DNA from: Candidatus Binatia bacterium | GTDB lineage: Bacteria; Desulfobacterota; Binatia; UBA1149; CAITLU01 | DNA length: 64,000 nucleotides | Assembly (NCBI GenBank): GCA_036493895.1 | Contig: DASXOZ010000048.1 | Span: 1-64,000 of the forward strand | Direction: 5' to 3' | In this document: positions 8,421 to 16,546 of the stretch, piece by piece | How the letters are laid out: the number at the start of each line of letters is the position of its first letter | Position numbering within the stretch: position 1 is the stretch's first letter | Program-made: the position numbers and the translations under genes | The notes under the pieces: generated by a model | Seen by the model: the letters and a program-made list of their open reading frames with translations, nothing else | Database searches by the model: none | Told to the model about the DNA's origin: nothing

Positions 8421-8530
8421 GTCATGCTGGACGAGGTTGGAGACTACGAGGTGCGGTGAAGGCAGCAAGGAAAATCGTGCGAGATCAGTTACTTGTCATG
8501 CTTGGTCATGTTCGGTGCGGCTGCGTCATG
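8421..8530. promoter_or_regulatory. GTCATG repeats between int and the tRNA fragment (possible arm-type sites)
   Basis: The hexamer GTCATG occurs at 8421-8426, 8495-8500, 8505-8510 and 8525-8530, three of these within 36 bp. Their position between the integrase start and the tRNA fragment fits integrase or excisionase arm-binding sites at one end of the element. This is inference from position and repetition. The rest of the 370-bp gap 8367-8736 holds the tRNA fragment and no gene. Confidence 0.35.
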
Positions 8531-8545
8531 CACAGCCTTCGCTGA

Positions 8546-8587
8546 CTACGGATCTGGGGGTTGCAAGTTCGACTCTTGCCGGGCGCA
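8546..8587 (+). repeat. 3' tRNA-Arg(ACG) fragment: island attachment site
   Basis: The sequence CTACGGATC matches the anticodon loop of a tRNA with anticodon ACG. It is followed by a complete T-arm, GCAAG-TTCGACT-CTTGC, then the acceptor 3' strand CGGGCGC and discriminator A. No matching 5' half (D-arm or a GCGCCCG acceptor strand) lies upstream, and the anticodon stem is mismatched. This is the usual signature of a tRNA 3' end duplicated by integration. The intact tRNA-Arg should lie at the other end of the island, left of this window. Confidence 0.7.
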
Positions 8588-8736
8588 CTTTGTTTTCAGG
8601 CGGTTACGTAGCGCTCGCAGCGGCGCCGATCGGTCGCGTCTCGGACTGCTGGCCGTGCCTCAGGCTCGCTGGCATCGTGCGCCTCCCGACGAGGGCGCCC
8701 ATGTTGGATTGGCCAACTCTCTTCCAACGTGGGTGC

Positions 8737-10740
8737 ATGCGCAGCCGACGGCCTGCTCAGGTAGCTTTCATACTCTGCTGCGTGCTTGCGATGCGCACGG
8801 CGGCGCCTGCTCTGGGTCAGAGCGCCTCCGATCTCAATCCGAAGCTTGCGCTCGTCCCTTTTGCCCAACAGCTCCGGGATTTTGCTGCGATGGTGCCCAC
8901 GGCGGTGCCTCGACCCGCAACGTGGGTGCAGGTGACCGTTCCAAGTAACGTCTATTCGATGTTCGAGCGCAATTTCGAGGACGGCGGCGCAGGGGCCTCC
9001 GCGCATCACATCAGCGGCTGGCTACTCGAGCAGGACGATCACGAGATTCACATCCTCGATTTCCTCGGAGTCGAGAGGTGGATCCCGAAGCCGGGGATCT
9101 CCGTCAAGTCCGCTTCTCTACGCGACGAGATCGGTCACGAGTCGCACGACTTCGCAATCCCCTCCACGCTGCTGCCGGGTGTCTGGGCGTGGCAGCGCGG
9201 AGACGTTCGGACCGCTGCCGCCCTCCTCACGCCCATCTACGCGAACCTCCCTGACCCGAGCAAGCTGCGCGACCGTGTCGTCGACCATCTCGCTCGCGTT
9301 ACGCATGAAGCACTGATCCATGCCGTCAGCTATGAACGCGATTTCCCGAAGGCGATCCGCCTCGGTCGTCATCTGGGAGGACCGCTGTTCAACGGATATG
9401 AGTTCCAGAACGGAGCGCGCGAGCTCGCCGAAGAGCTGGCCGTCGAGCGCAAGCCGCCGCCCGTCACGGTTCCGACGTTGGAACAGTGGAATGCAATTTC
9501 GTCGACTCTCAGCATCGACCAGAAGATTTCGTACCTTCTGGAGTGCCTGCCCGCAATTCACCCGCCGTTGCCACGCGACGCAGCGTTACCGCCAGGATCG
9601 CGGGAGCCCTTCGATCCGGAGGGTCTGGTGTGGGAGCTTCATCCGGGTATTGCGCAGATCCCGACCATGGTGCCTTTCCTCGCGGACGACCGGTTCGTGC
9701 CGGTTCCCGTCCGCGAGAGGGGCCTCACCTCGCCGTTCAAGGATCCCACGGAACCTCGACGAGTAAGCACGATCGTCGCCGAAATGATCAACGACATCGC
9801 CAAGCAGGATCTGGTCCGACCGGATGAGCTACGCGGTCTGCCGGCGGCGGCCCGACGAAAATGCGAAGCGGAGATCGTCGCGTGGAGCCGCGAGCATATC
9901 GGCACGTCGGAGGTGGATCTGTACCTGAGCGCGCTTCGCGACCCGCAGAGTTCTCGGGAAACGCGGTGGGACGCAATGGCCGGACTCGTGACGCTGCACG
10001 ATCCGCGAGTCGTTCCTTTTCTCGCACAGCAGGCGAAGGAGGAGCCGCAGTATCTCGCGGCGATCATCATGGATCTCTTCAAGCTGAACTCTCCCGAGTC
10101 CGTGCCCACCATCCGCGAGATCATGGATCACGCGACACTCTCTCCAGAGCCCTTGCTAACATCCGAGCGGCTCTACATGGCGACGATCCTGCTGCGGTTC
10201 GGCGATCGGCAGCACTTTGAAGGCCTGCAGACGATTCGCGATATTCTTCAAAACACCGAAGAAGGGTCCTTGTTCGATACCGCTTGGGACGACCTGGTCT
10301 CGCTGCATCAACCCGATATCGACGATCTCCTCGCGACCGTCGTACAAAAACCGCAGTTCTGCGACTGGGGCGGAAACTGCTCGGATGTCTGGATCTGCCG
10401 CCTCCTCAAGATGCGGCGGCGCGACGTGATCGACGGCCTCAAGGCGCGCCTTCCCCCGACGTTCGATGCGCAGTCCGCGATCAATCATTGGTCGCAGCCG
10501 GGCGACGCCGTCGGATGGATTCTCGGCCGCTGGACGCAGGGAAAGATCCCGTACGACGAGCGCGCATCACCCCAGGACCGGGCTGCTACCAGGGTACGTC
10601 TCGCGGCGTGGCTGGACGAACAGTACGAACGGATCCAGGCCGGCGATCCCAACCCCGACCTCGATGGTGCTTGTCCCGGCCTTAACGATGCCTCGCGATC
10701 GCCAAGTGGTCAGGCGGGAGGCTTGACCGTCACGCACTGA
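8737..10740 (+). CDS. Secreted HEAT-like repeat protein
   Basis: A 667-aa protein from ATG 8737, giving a Sec signal peptide (RRPAQVAFILCCVLAMRTAAPALGQS). The open frame extends further left but crosses the tRNA fragment and the integrase, so a start at 8701 or 8737 is required. The mature N-terminal half is an unrecognised domain. Residues about 400-560 contain HEAT/PBS-lyase-like repeats (TRWDAMAGLVTLHDPRVVPFL, YMATILLRFGDRQHFEGL). It is the first chromosomal gene outside the island and is probably periplasmic or extracellular, with a scaffold role. Its 3' end converges on the next gene with a 95-bp gap. Confidence 0.65.
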   Translation: MRSRRPAQVAFILCCVLAMRTAAPALGQSASDLNPKLALVPFAQQLRDFAAMVPTAVPRPATWVQVTVPSNVYSMFERNFEDGGAGASAHHISGWLLEQDDHEIHILDFLGVERWIPKPGISVKSASLRDEIGHESHDFAIPSTLLPGVWAWQRGDVRTAAALLTPIYANLPDPSKLRDRVVDHLARVTHEALIHAVSYERDFPKAIRLGRHLGGPLFNGYEFQNGARELAEELAVERKPPPVTVPTLEQWNAISSTLSIDQKISYLLECLPAIHPPLPRDAALPPGSREPFDPEGLVWELHPGIAQIPTMVPFLADDRFVPVPVRERGLTSPFKDPTEPRRVSTIVAEMINDIAKQDLVRPDELRGLPAAARRKCEAEIVAWSREHIGTSEVDLYLSALRDPQSSRETRWDAMAGLVTLHDPRVVPFLAQQAKEEPQYLAAIIMDLFKLNSPESVPTIREIMDHATLSPEPLLTSERLYMATILLRFGDRQHFEGLQTIRDILQNTEEGSLFDTAWDDLVSLHQPDIDDLLATVVQKPQFCDWGGNCSDVWICRLLKMRRRDVIDGLKARLPPTFDAQSAINHWSQPGDAVGWILGRWTQGKIPYDERASPQDRAATRVRLAAWLDEQYERIQAGDPNPDLDGACPGLNDASRSPSGQAGGLTVTH

Positions 10741-10835
10741 ACAACGCGAATCGCCCTGACGTGGCCCCCGTTTCGTGTCCGGAAGTCACGCCAGTTCGGC
10801 GGTCATTCTGGTTCAATCCGCAAGCTCGGCACCTT

Positions 10836-12080
10836 CTATTTCACGAGCCCCTTGAACTGATTCCCATCATTTCGACTCGTCACGACGTCAATCCACGCGC
10901 TCGACCAGCACTGATCGGCTGCAGGTCCGCCGCTGCTCAGCAACTGCACGATGACACCCGGATCTTCCGCGAAGTACCGCGTTCCGCTGACCGGCGTCGG
11001 CACAGGAGCGAGTGCCCCCTTGGCCGTCACCATCGCCTTGGAGGTGTTCTTGTCGCTCGCCTTGAGCAGCACTTTGGTGACACCGTCGTTGCTGCCCGGC
11101 TTGTCCTTGTACGTCCACTGGTCGCCTTTGCCGGTCCAGTACGAGCCCGGCGGCACCATCACCTCGCTCTTCAGTGCCGGCGTCAATGCCGTCTCGTCGT
11201 AGATGCAAAGCGTATACTGCGTCGTCGTCCCCGGATCACCGAGTGACGCTGCGCTCATCGACGAACCGAGCTGCCATTTCCATTTGATCAGCGCCGGACT
11301 TTTCTGGATCTGCAGCGCGACGACGTTTGCGAGGACGCAACCCATCGCCGGCTCGGCCGGACAGGCGCCCGACGGTAGCGTCGTGGTTGTCGGCGTGTTC
11401 TGGCATGCGCTTCCCGAGTAGCCGTAGTTGCACGAGCAGGTGCCGTCGCCGGTAGGGCCGTCGCTGCAGGTGCCGTTGCCGTTGCACGGCGTGGCGGCTC
11501 CGCCCGGACACGCGTCACACATCGACGATGCCGTCGAGAGCTCGAAGGTGCCGGCGGCACAGTTGGTGCAGGACGGAGAGCCGGAGTTCGCTGCGTATGT
11601 ACCGGCCGGGCACGGGATGCACACGCCGGCGCCCGCGTCGCTGTAGTAGCCCGCGCTGCACGGCGAGCACGTTTGGGCACCCGATGCGCTGTAGGTTCCT
11701 GCCGCGCAGGTCGAGCAGCCACCCGCCCCCGCGGCGCTGTACTGACCGGGGCCGCAGGTCGTGCACATGGCGGAGTCGAAGCCACTGTAGGTTCCGGGAT
11801 CGCACGTCGTACAACTCGTGGCGAGATCGCCGCTGTAGGTACCGGCATTGCAGGCCGTACAGGTCGCGCTGGCGCTGGTGCTGTAGGTGCCACCGTTGCA
11901 TCCGATGCAGCCGGTCTGGCCGCTGAGCGACTGGTAGTATCCGCCCGGGCACGGATTGCAGGGCGCGAGGCCGGACCCGCTGAAGTAACCTGGCGAACAC
12001 GGCGTACCGGGGCCGGCCAGCACCGGCAATGGCACAGTCGAACAGAGCAGCATGGTGGCCGCAGCTACGATGAGACGCAT
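10836..12080 (-). CDS. Secreted TNFR/GCC2-GCC3-like Cys-repeat protein
   Basis: A 414-aa protein. A signal peptide (MRLIVAAATMLLCSTVPLPVLAG) is followed from about residue 25 to 195 by roughly ten short repeats of the form CxxCxxGTYSxxGAxxC, typical of GCC2/GCC3, ephrin-receptor-like and TNFR-like modules. An EGF-like segment follows (CNGNGTCSDGPTGDGTCSCNYGYSG), then a Thr-rich linker NTPTTTTLPSG and a C-terminal beta-rich domain of about 190 residues with few cysteines. Such disulfide-rich surface proteins are typical of deltaproteobacterial-type genomes. The DNA between it and the divergent gene at 12266 (185 bp) probably holds both promoters. Confidence 0.7.
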   Translation of the reverse strand: MRLIVAAATMLLCSTVPLPVLAGPGTPCSPGYFSGSGLAPCNPCPGGYYQSLSGQTGCIGCNGGTYSTSASATCTACNAGTYSGDLATSCTTCDPGTYSGFDSAMCTTCGPGQYSAAGAGGCSTCAAGTYSASGAQTCSPCSAGYYSDAGAGVCIPCPAGTYAANSGSPSCTNCAAGTFELSTASSMCDACPGGAATPCNGNGTCSDGPTGDGTCSCNYGYSGSACQNTPTTTTLPSGACPAEPAMGCVLANVVALQIQKSPALIKWKWQLGSSMSAASLGDPGTTTQYTLCIYDETALTPALKSEVMVPPGSYWTGKGDQWTYKDKPGSNDGVTKVLLKASDKNTSKAMVTAKGALAPVPTPVSGTRYFAEDPGVIVQLLSSGGPAADQCWSSAWIDVVTSRNDGNQFKGLVK

Positions 12081-12265
12081 GGAATCCTCCCCGCGAACGC
12101 GTCGTCGCCGGCATGCCGGCGATACGACGGCGCACTATGCCCAGCCGGCGAAGCTCATGCCAGCGTTCGCGGATCAGGTCGGACTGCTGCCGCTGTCTTA
12201 TCGTCCTGACTTGGTGCAGGCTGGCCGTGTCTTCGCAGATTCGCCGTCAAGACGAACGCCCTTCG

Positions 12266-12595
12266 ATGAATGAGCCACAGCCCAACAATCCGCTGCACGG
12301 CATCAGCCTCAAGACGATGCTGGAGGAACTGGTCGAGCGGTACGGCTGGGCGGGGATGGCCGAGCGCATTCGGATCCGCTGCTTTAGCGAGAACCCGAGC
12401 GTGGCGTCGAGTCTCAAGTTCCTGCGCAAGACCGAATGGGCCCGTCAGAAGCTGGAACGCCTCTATCTCGACGACCGCCAGGCGATGGAGAGAAACCGCA
12501 AGCGCAACCAGCGCCGCGCCACGATGCGGGCGAACCGCGTCGAGCCTGGGTCGACGGACGAGGACAAGTCGCAGGAACCTGACCTGGAACGATGA
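12266..12595 (+). CDS. VF530 (DUF2132) family DNA-binding protein
   Basis: A 109-aa protein starting at ATG 12266. Residues about 7-70 match the VF530 fold: NPLHGISLKTMLEELVERYGW, AERIRIRCF, NPSVASSLKFLRKTEWARQKLERLYL. The family is a small all-helical domain reported to bind double-stranded DNA, and its cellular role is unclear. The C-terminal 40 residues form a highly charged Arg/Lys then Asp/Glu tail. It converges on arsC with a 46-bp gap. Confidence 0.85.
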   Translation: MNEPQPNNPLHGISLKTMLEELVERYGWAGMAERIRIRCFSENPSVASSLKFLRKTEWARQKLERLYLDDRQAMERNRKRNQRRATMRANRVEPGSTDEDKSQEPDLER

Positions 12596-12641
12596 CAGGC
12601 TGGCGTCGTCGCGAGTGTGGCAGACTGCTTGCCGGCGTTCT

Positions 12642-13067
12642 CTATGCGGTCGTCGACGACCGACTCGGCCGGCTCCAATCCTCGCGGACAATAAGCTCCC
12701 GGATGCGCGAGCGAATCTCGTCGCGGATCTCGCGAACTCGCTCGATGGGTTTTCCTTTCGGATCCTCGAGCGGCCAGTCCTCGCGCCGCACGCCGGGCAC
12801 GACCGGGCACGCCTCGCCGCATCCCATCGTAACGAGGATCTTTGCACCCGCGGCAAGCTCGGCAGTCAGAAGTTGAGGACGGGCGCCGGCCAGGTCGATT
12901 CCTACCTCCTGCATTGCCGCGACAACTTCCGGATGAACCTGAGTCCCCGGCGAAGTTCCCGCGGAGATCGCTCTTGCATCAGACGGGTTCGCCAGTTCGT
13001 TGAAGAACGCGGCGGCCATCTGCGAGCGGCCCGCGTTGTGGACGCACGCAAAGATCACGAGGTTCAC
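12642..13067 (-). CDS. arsC: Arsenate reductase, low-molecular-weight phosphatase fold
   Basis: A 141-aa protein of the thioredoxin/LMW-PTP-type arsenate reductase family. The start is GTG 13067, overlapping the aquaporin stop by 4 bp (GTGA). The N-terminal P-loop reads CVHNAGRSQMAAAFF, matching the CxxNxxRSQ active site. Downstream Cys residues lie in VTMGCGEACPVVPG, the usual position of the redox Cys relay, and an ED-W-PLEDPKGK motif carries the general-acid Asp. It reduces arsenate to arsenite, which the neighbouring channel could then release. It belongs to the arsR-aquaporin-arsC operon. Confidence 0.9.
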   Translation of the reverse strand: MNLVIFACVHNAGRSQMAAAFFNELANPSDARAISAGTSPGTQVHPEVVAAMQEVGIDLAGARPQLLTAELAAGAKILVTMGCGEACPVVPGVRREDWPLEDPKGKPIERVREIRDEIRSRIRELIVREDWSRPSRSSTTA

Positions 13068-13888
13068 GCGATTGTCTCGGGCTGGGTGACGCGAGCCGAT
13101 CGCACGTCTTCGTCGCGAACCGCCGCGGGTTCGGACAGCAGCCATCGGAAGAGCAGGGTGGAGCTGACGGCGCCCGCGAGTTGCACGACGACGAAACCGG
13201 CAACGTCGGCCGGAGCGATTCCCGCGAACGTGTTGCTGAGAGAGCGAGCCACGGTAACCGCAGGATTGGCAAACGACGTAGAGGCCGTGAACCAGTACGC
13301 CGCCGTGATGTAGGCAGCGACGGCGACTGCGACTCTCGACGAGGACCGCGAGCAGCCCCAGATCACCGTGAGGAGGCCGAACGTCGCGACGAATTCGCTC
13401 AGCAACTGTCCGAAGCCGTGGCGGGCGTGCTGCGATATCGAGAACGCGGGCAGCTCGAACATGAGATCGGCCAGCGCAACGCCGAAGATCGCGCCCGAGA
13501 CCTGTGCCGCGAGATAGAGCACCGCATCTGCGGGCGGCAACTGTCGAGCCAGCACAGCCGAAAGAGTGACAGCCGGATTGAACTGAGCCCCCGATATCGG
13601 CGCCAGGCTGAGAATCAGCGCGGCCAGCGCGGCGCCGGTCGCGATCGTGTTCGCAAGAAGTGCCAGCCCGATGCTGTCCGGGAAAAACCGCTCGGCCATG
13701 ATTCCCGACCCGACTACCGCCGCGAGCAGAAAGCAGGTGCCGATGCCCTCGGCGAAAGCTGGCCGGGCAAGCGTCGGAGTCGCATCGTCGCTTATCGTCG
13801 GTTCGCGACCTTCGGCCGGGGGATGCGCGTCGCGAGCGCGCTGCGGATCTCTTCGAGGCGGTCGGGAACGATCTTGTAGTAGACCCAC
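13064..13888 (-). CDS. aqpS: MIP/aquaporin family channel (AqpS-like)
   Basis: A major-intrinsic-protein channel with six hydrophobic spans and two pore motifs, FNPAVTLSAV and FANPAVTVARS. Its position between arsR and arsC suggests the AqpS role, in which arsenite made by ArsC leaves through a channel rather than an ArsB pump. The start is problematic: the only ATG in frame, at 13888, lies about 95 bp inside arsR, and the first 30 residues from it look like out-of-frame arsR sequence. The family-like protein begins near FAEGIGTCFLLAAVVG. Translation may start at a non-canonical codon just after arsR, or a base error may hide the true start. Confidence 0.85.
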   Translation of the reverse strand: MGLLQDRSRPPRRDPQRARDAHPPAEGREPTISDDATPTLARPAFAEGIGTCFLLAAVVGSGIMAERFFPDSIGLALLANTIATGAALAALILSLAPISGAQFNPAVTLSAVLARQLPPADAVLYLAAQVSGAIFGVALADLMFELPAFSISQHARHGFGQLLSEFVATFGLLTVIWGCSRSSSRVAVAVAAYITAAYWFTASTSFANPAVTVARSLSNTFAGIAPADVAGFVVVQLAGAVSSTLLFRWLLSEPAAVRDEDVRSARVTQPETIA

Positions 13889-14148
13889 GCTCCGCGCTTG
13901 TCGCGATCAAGGATTCCGGCGCCGTGCAGGACTTGCAGATGGTGCGTCATCGTCGGCTGCGAGAGGCCGATCGGCTCGGTGAGGTGGCAGACGCAGGCCT
14001 CCGACTCCGGCTGCGCGGCGATCAGGCTGAGGATGCGAAGCCGCGCAGGATCGGCCAGGGCCTTGAGCGAAGAGGCGAGCCCCTCGGCTTCGCTTTCGTT
14101 GAGCGCCGCGTGCAGGACCGGCGGACAGCAGGGGCTGATTTTCTTCAT
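13792..14148 (-). CDS. arsR: ArsR-family metalloregulator
   Basis: A 118-aa winged-helix repressor starting at ATG 14148. It carries the classical ArsR inducer site ACVCHL (equivalent to ELCVCDL) in the recognition-helix region, followed by EPIGLSQPTMTHHLQVLHGAGIL and the wing DKRGAWVYYKI. Further cysteines sit near the N-terminus (SPCCPP). Arsenite binding to the Cys cluster should release DNA. It heads the operon arsR-aquaporin-arsC and lies opposite arsI. The 101-bp divergent region has a 9-bp inverted repeat overlapping both -35-like elements. No clear Shine-Dalgarno precedes it, so a short-leader mRNA is plausible. Confidence 0.9.
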   Translation of the reverse strand: MKKISPCCPPVLHAALNESEAEGLASSLKALADPARLRILSLIAAQPESEACVCHLTEPIGLSQPTMTHHLQVLHGAGILDRDKRGAWVYYKIVPDRLEEIRSALATRIPRPKVANRR

Positions 14149-14153
14149 GGATA

Positions 14154-14203
14154 GATATTGACAGAGTTCGATATCCGACGCAATATCGACGCACGTCAAT
14201 ATC
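14154..14203. promoter_or_regulatory. ArsR operator candidate with divergent promoters
   Basis: GATATTGAC (14154-14162) and GTCAATATC (14195-14203) form a perfect 9-bp inverted repeat between arsR and arsI. Each arm contains a TTGAC -35-like core: TTGACA at 14158-14163 pointing right, and TTGACG read leftward from 14200. Only weak AT-rich -10 candidates lie 17-18 bp further on. ArsR bound across the arms would block both promoters. The architecture is seen in the sequence; the regulation is inference. Confidence 0.55.
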
Positions 14204-14249
14204 CCGACGCGAGAGCCACGCCGTATCCGCAATATTTGGAGGAAAACCC

Positions 14250-14759
14250 ATGTCGAATACCTTCCACGTCGCCGTCTACGTCCAGGACATCCCCCAGGCG
14301 GTCGAGCAATACCGCAAGATGCTCGGAATCGAGCCCGCCAAGGTCCGCCATGACTATGCGAAGTTCGAGCTGGCCGATCCGCCGGTGATTTTCTCGCTGA
14401 ACATCGGAGGTGAAGCCGGAAAGCTGAGCCACCTCGGCATTCGCTACGGCGATACCGGCGAGGTCGCGACCGAAATGGTCCGCGTAAAGCAGGCCGAGAT
14501 TCCGCTTCTGCAGCAGACCGGCACCACGTGCTGCTACGCGAAGGCCGACAAGTTCTGGGTTCGCGACGCCGACGGGATCCCGTGGGAGATGTACGCACTG
14601 ATCGAGGACGCCGATGCCGAGACGGCTGCCGACCCTTCGCTGCGGTCCTTCCTCGGCCAGCAGTCGGCCGGCACGAGCGGTGAATCGGAGCGCAGATCTC
14701 CTGCCGCCGACTGCTGCGCACCGGCGGGACTTTCGGGGAGTGCGTGCGCGGACAACTGA
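14250..14759 (+). CDS. arsI: ArsI/CadI-type C-As lyase (VOC fold)
   Basis: A 169-aa vicinal-oxygen-chelate enzyme. GGAGG lies 7 nt before ATG 14250. It begins with the VOC strand FHVAVYVQDIPQAVEQYRKMLG and contains the ArsI metal/thiol signature TTCCYAKADKFWVRDADGIPWEMY, where the vicinal Cys pair binds trivalent organoarsenicals next to the Fe(II) site. ArsI cleaves the carbon-arsenic bond of methylarsenite and aromatic arsenicals. A Cys-containing C-terminal tail (DCCAPAG, SACADN) is typical. It is divergent from arsR and followed after 1 bp by a methyltransferase. Confidence 0.9.
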   Translation: MSNTFHVAVYVQDIPQAVEQYRKMLGIEPAKVRHDYAKFELADPPVIFSLNIGGEAGKLSHLGIRYGDTGEVATEMVRVKQAEIPLLQQTGTTCCYAKADKFWVRDADGIPWEMYALIEDADAETAADPSLRSFLGQQSAGTSGESERRSPAADCCAPAGLSGSACADN

Positions 14760-14760
14760 C

Positions 14761-15420
14761 GTGACGAGGACGCTATCGCACGCCGACGCACGGCGCGTCT
14801 ACGACCGGATCGGCTCGTTCCAGGACAGCCAGGCGTTCTACGAAGACAGGACGACCGGCGAGCTGATCGAACATGGTTCGTTCGAGCGAGCGACGCGAGT
14901 GTTCGAGTTCGGATGCGGGACGGGGCGCTTCGCAGAGTCACTCCTGACGAAGCGCCTCGGCCCGGCGGCGACTTACCGCGGGATCGATCTCAGTCCGACG
15001 ATGGTCGGCTTGGCTAACCGTCGCCTGGCACGCTTTGCTCCGAGGGCCGAAGTGGTGCTCTGCGAAGGCGGTCCTCCCGTGCTCGAACCGGCCGCCGTCT
15101 ACGATCGATGGGTGTCGAACTTCGTGCTCGACCTGCTTTCGGATCCGGAGATCGACGCCGTGCTCGAACAGGCGCACCGGATGCTCGCGCCGGACGGGTT
15201 GCTGTGCCTGGCGTCGTTATCGACGGGCCGGACCTGGTACGCGCAGGCGACGGCTCGACTCTGGCAAGGCATTCACACGCTCTCGCCTGAGCTGGTCGGC
15301 GGATGCCGCCCCATCGATCTCATTTCCAGACTCTCGGCGAACCGATGGAGAATCGTTCACCACCGCTCGCTCGCGCCGTTCCTGATTCCGTCGGACGCGA
15401 TTGTCGCGATTCGCATTTAG
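14761..15420 (+). CDS. Class I SAM-dependent methyltransferase
   Basis: A 219-aa enzyme starting at GTG 14761, one base after the arsI stop. Motif I is clear (VFEFGCGTGRFAESLL), followed by motif II YRGIDLSPTMVGLA, a post-I acidic region and VSNFVLDLLSDPEIDAVLEQAHRMLAPDGLL. It lacks the conserved Cys triad expected of ArsM arsenite methyltransferases, so I call it only a Methyltransf_25/11-type enzyme. Tight linkage to arsI suggests co-transcription under ArsR control. The substrate is unknown. Confidence 0.8.
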   Translation: MTRTLSHADARRVYDRIGSFQDSQAFYEDRTTGELIEHGSFERATRVFEFGCGTGRFAESLLTKRLGPAATYRGIDLSPTMVGLANRRLARFAPRAEVVLCEGGPPVLEPAAVYDRWVSNFVLDLLSDPEIDAVLEQAHRMLAPDGLLCLASLSTGRTWYAQATARLWQGIHTLSPELVGGCRPIDLISRLSANRWRIVHHRSLAPFLIPSDAIVAIRI

Positions 15421-15520
15421 CAGTCACGCAACACCACCGGTCGCCATCCCGAACACTACCACCTGGTGGGCAGCGCCGCGCGCTGGACAATCCCGCTCGC
15501 CGATGGCTTGAGATCCGCGC

Positions 15521-16546
15521 ATGAGCGACACGATCCTCCGCATCGTCGGCGTCCCCGGCTCGCCGTACAGCCGAAAGCTGCGCGCCGTCCTTCGCTATCG
15601 GCGCATTGCGTACGCGTGGGTTGCCCTCGGATCTGCGGAGCATCGCACTTTGCCACGTCCGAAAGTCGAGCTGCTGCCCCAGCTCATCATGACCGGCGCC
15701 GACGGCTCTGCCGAAGCGCTCACCGACTCGACGCCTCTCATTCGTCGCCTCGAAGCTCTCCACGACGGCCGCTCCGTCGTACCGCCCGATCCTGCGGTCG
15801 CCTTCCTCGACGCCCTCGTCGAGGACTACGCCGATGAATGGCTGACCAAGGCGATGTTCCACTACCGCTGGGCTTTCGCGCCCGACATCGCGCAGGCCGC
15901 CGCGATCCTGCCGCGCTGGAGCATGCCGGCGGCGCCTGCCACGGACCTCGATGCGGCGGGACGCGCGTTCGCCGATCGCCAGATCGGGCGCCTCGGCGTC
16001 GTCGGCTCCAATGCGACGACGGCGGCGACCATCGAAGACAGCTATCGACGGTTGCTCGCGATTCTCGATTCGCGCCTGACCGGTTCGCGCTTCGTGATGG
16101 GAAACCGCCCGGGCAGTGCGGATTTCGCGCTCTACGGACAACTGACGCAGCTCGTGGGTTTCGACCCGACGCCGCGTGCCATTGCGCTCGAACAAGCGCC
16201 TCGAATCCTGGCATGGGTTGATCTCGTCGAGGATCTTTCCGGGCTGGAGCCGAAAGAGAGCGACTGGATCGCGCGCGACGAGGCGACGATCGCGCTCGCA
16301 CCGTTGCTCCAGGAAATCGGTCGCGTCTACGCGCCGTTCCTCGTTGCCAACGCCGAAGCGCTGGCTCGCGGTGCCGAAGCAGTCACGTGCGTGATCGACG
16401 GAAGCCCGTGGACGCAAAAGCCGTTCCCGTATCAGGGCAAGTGCCTGGGCTGGCTGCGCGAGGGGTGGACGAGGCTTGCCGCCGCCGACCGCGCGACTCT
16501 TGCGCCCGTTCTTGCCGACACCGGCTGCGATCTTCTGTTCCGCTAA
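15521..16546 (+). CDS. Glutathione S-transferase family protein
   Basis: A 341-aa protein with an N-terminal thioredoxin-fold GST domain (residues about 4-85, motif GVPGSPYSRKLRAVLRYR and the cis-Pro equivalent PQLIM) and a C-terminal helical GST domain (FVMGNRPGSADFALYGQL at about 190). The SPYS site suggests a serine-type rather than Cys-type enzyme. It is longer than typical GSTs (200-230 aa) because of a long C-terminal extension. The substrate is unknown. It lies 100 bp after the methyltransferase and its stop overlaps the convergent SDR gene by 4 bp. Confidence 0.8.
   Translation: MSDTILRIVGVPGSPYSRKLRAVLRYRRIAYAWVALGSAEHRTLPRPKVELLPQLIMTGADGSAEALTDSTPLIRRLEALHDGRSVVPPDPAVAFLDALVEDYADEWLTKAMFHYRWAFAPDIAQAAAILPRWSMPAAPATDLDAAGRAFADRQIGRLGVVGSNATTAATIEDSYRRLLAILDSRLTGSRFVMGNRPGSADFALYGQLTQLVGFDPTPRAIALEQAPRILAWVDLVEDLSGLEPKESDWIARDEATIALAPLLQEIGRVYAPFLVANAEALARGAEAVTCVIDGSPWTQKPFPYQGKCLGWLREGWTRLAAADRATLAPVLADTGCDLLFR

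Noticed and set aside
8296..8736. N-terminal extension of the HEAT-like protein frame
   Set aside because: It runs through the integrase start region and the tRNA fragment. The signal peptide at 8737 marks the real N-terminus.
14761..15420. Calling the methyltransferase ArsM
   Set aside because: It lies next to arsI, but the conserved cysteines needed for arsenite methylation are not present.
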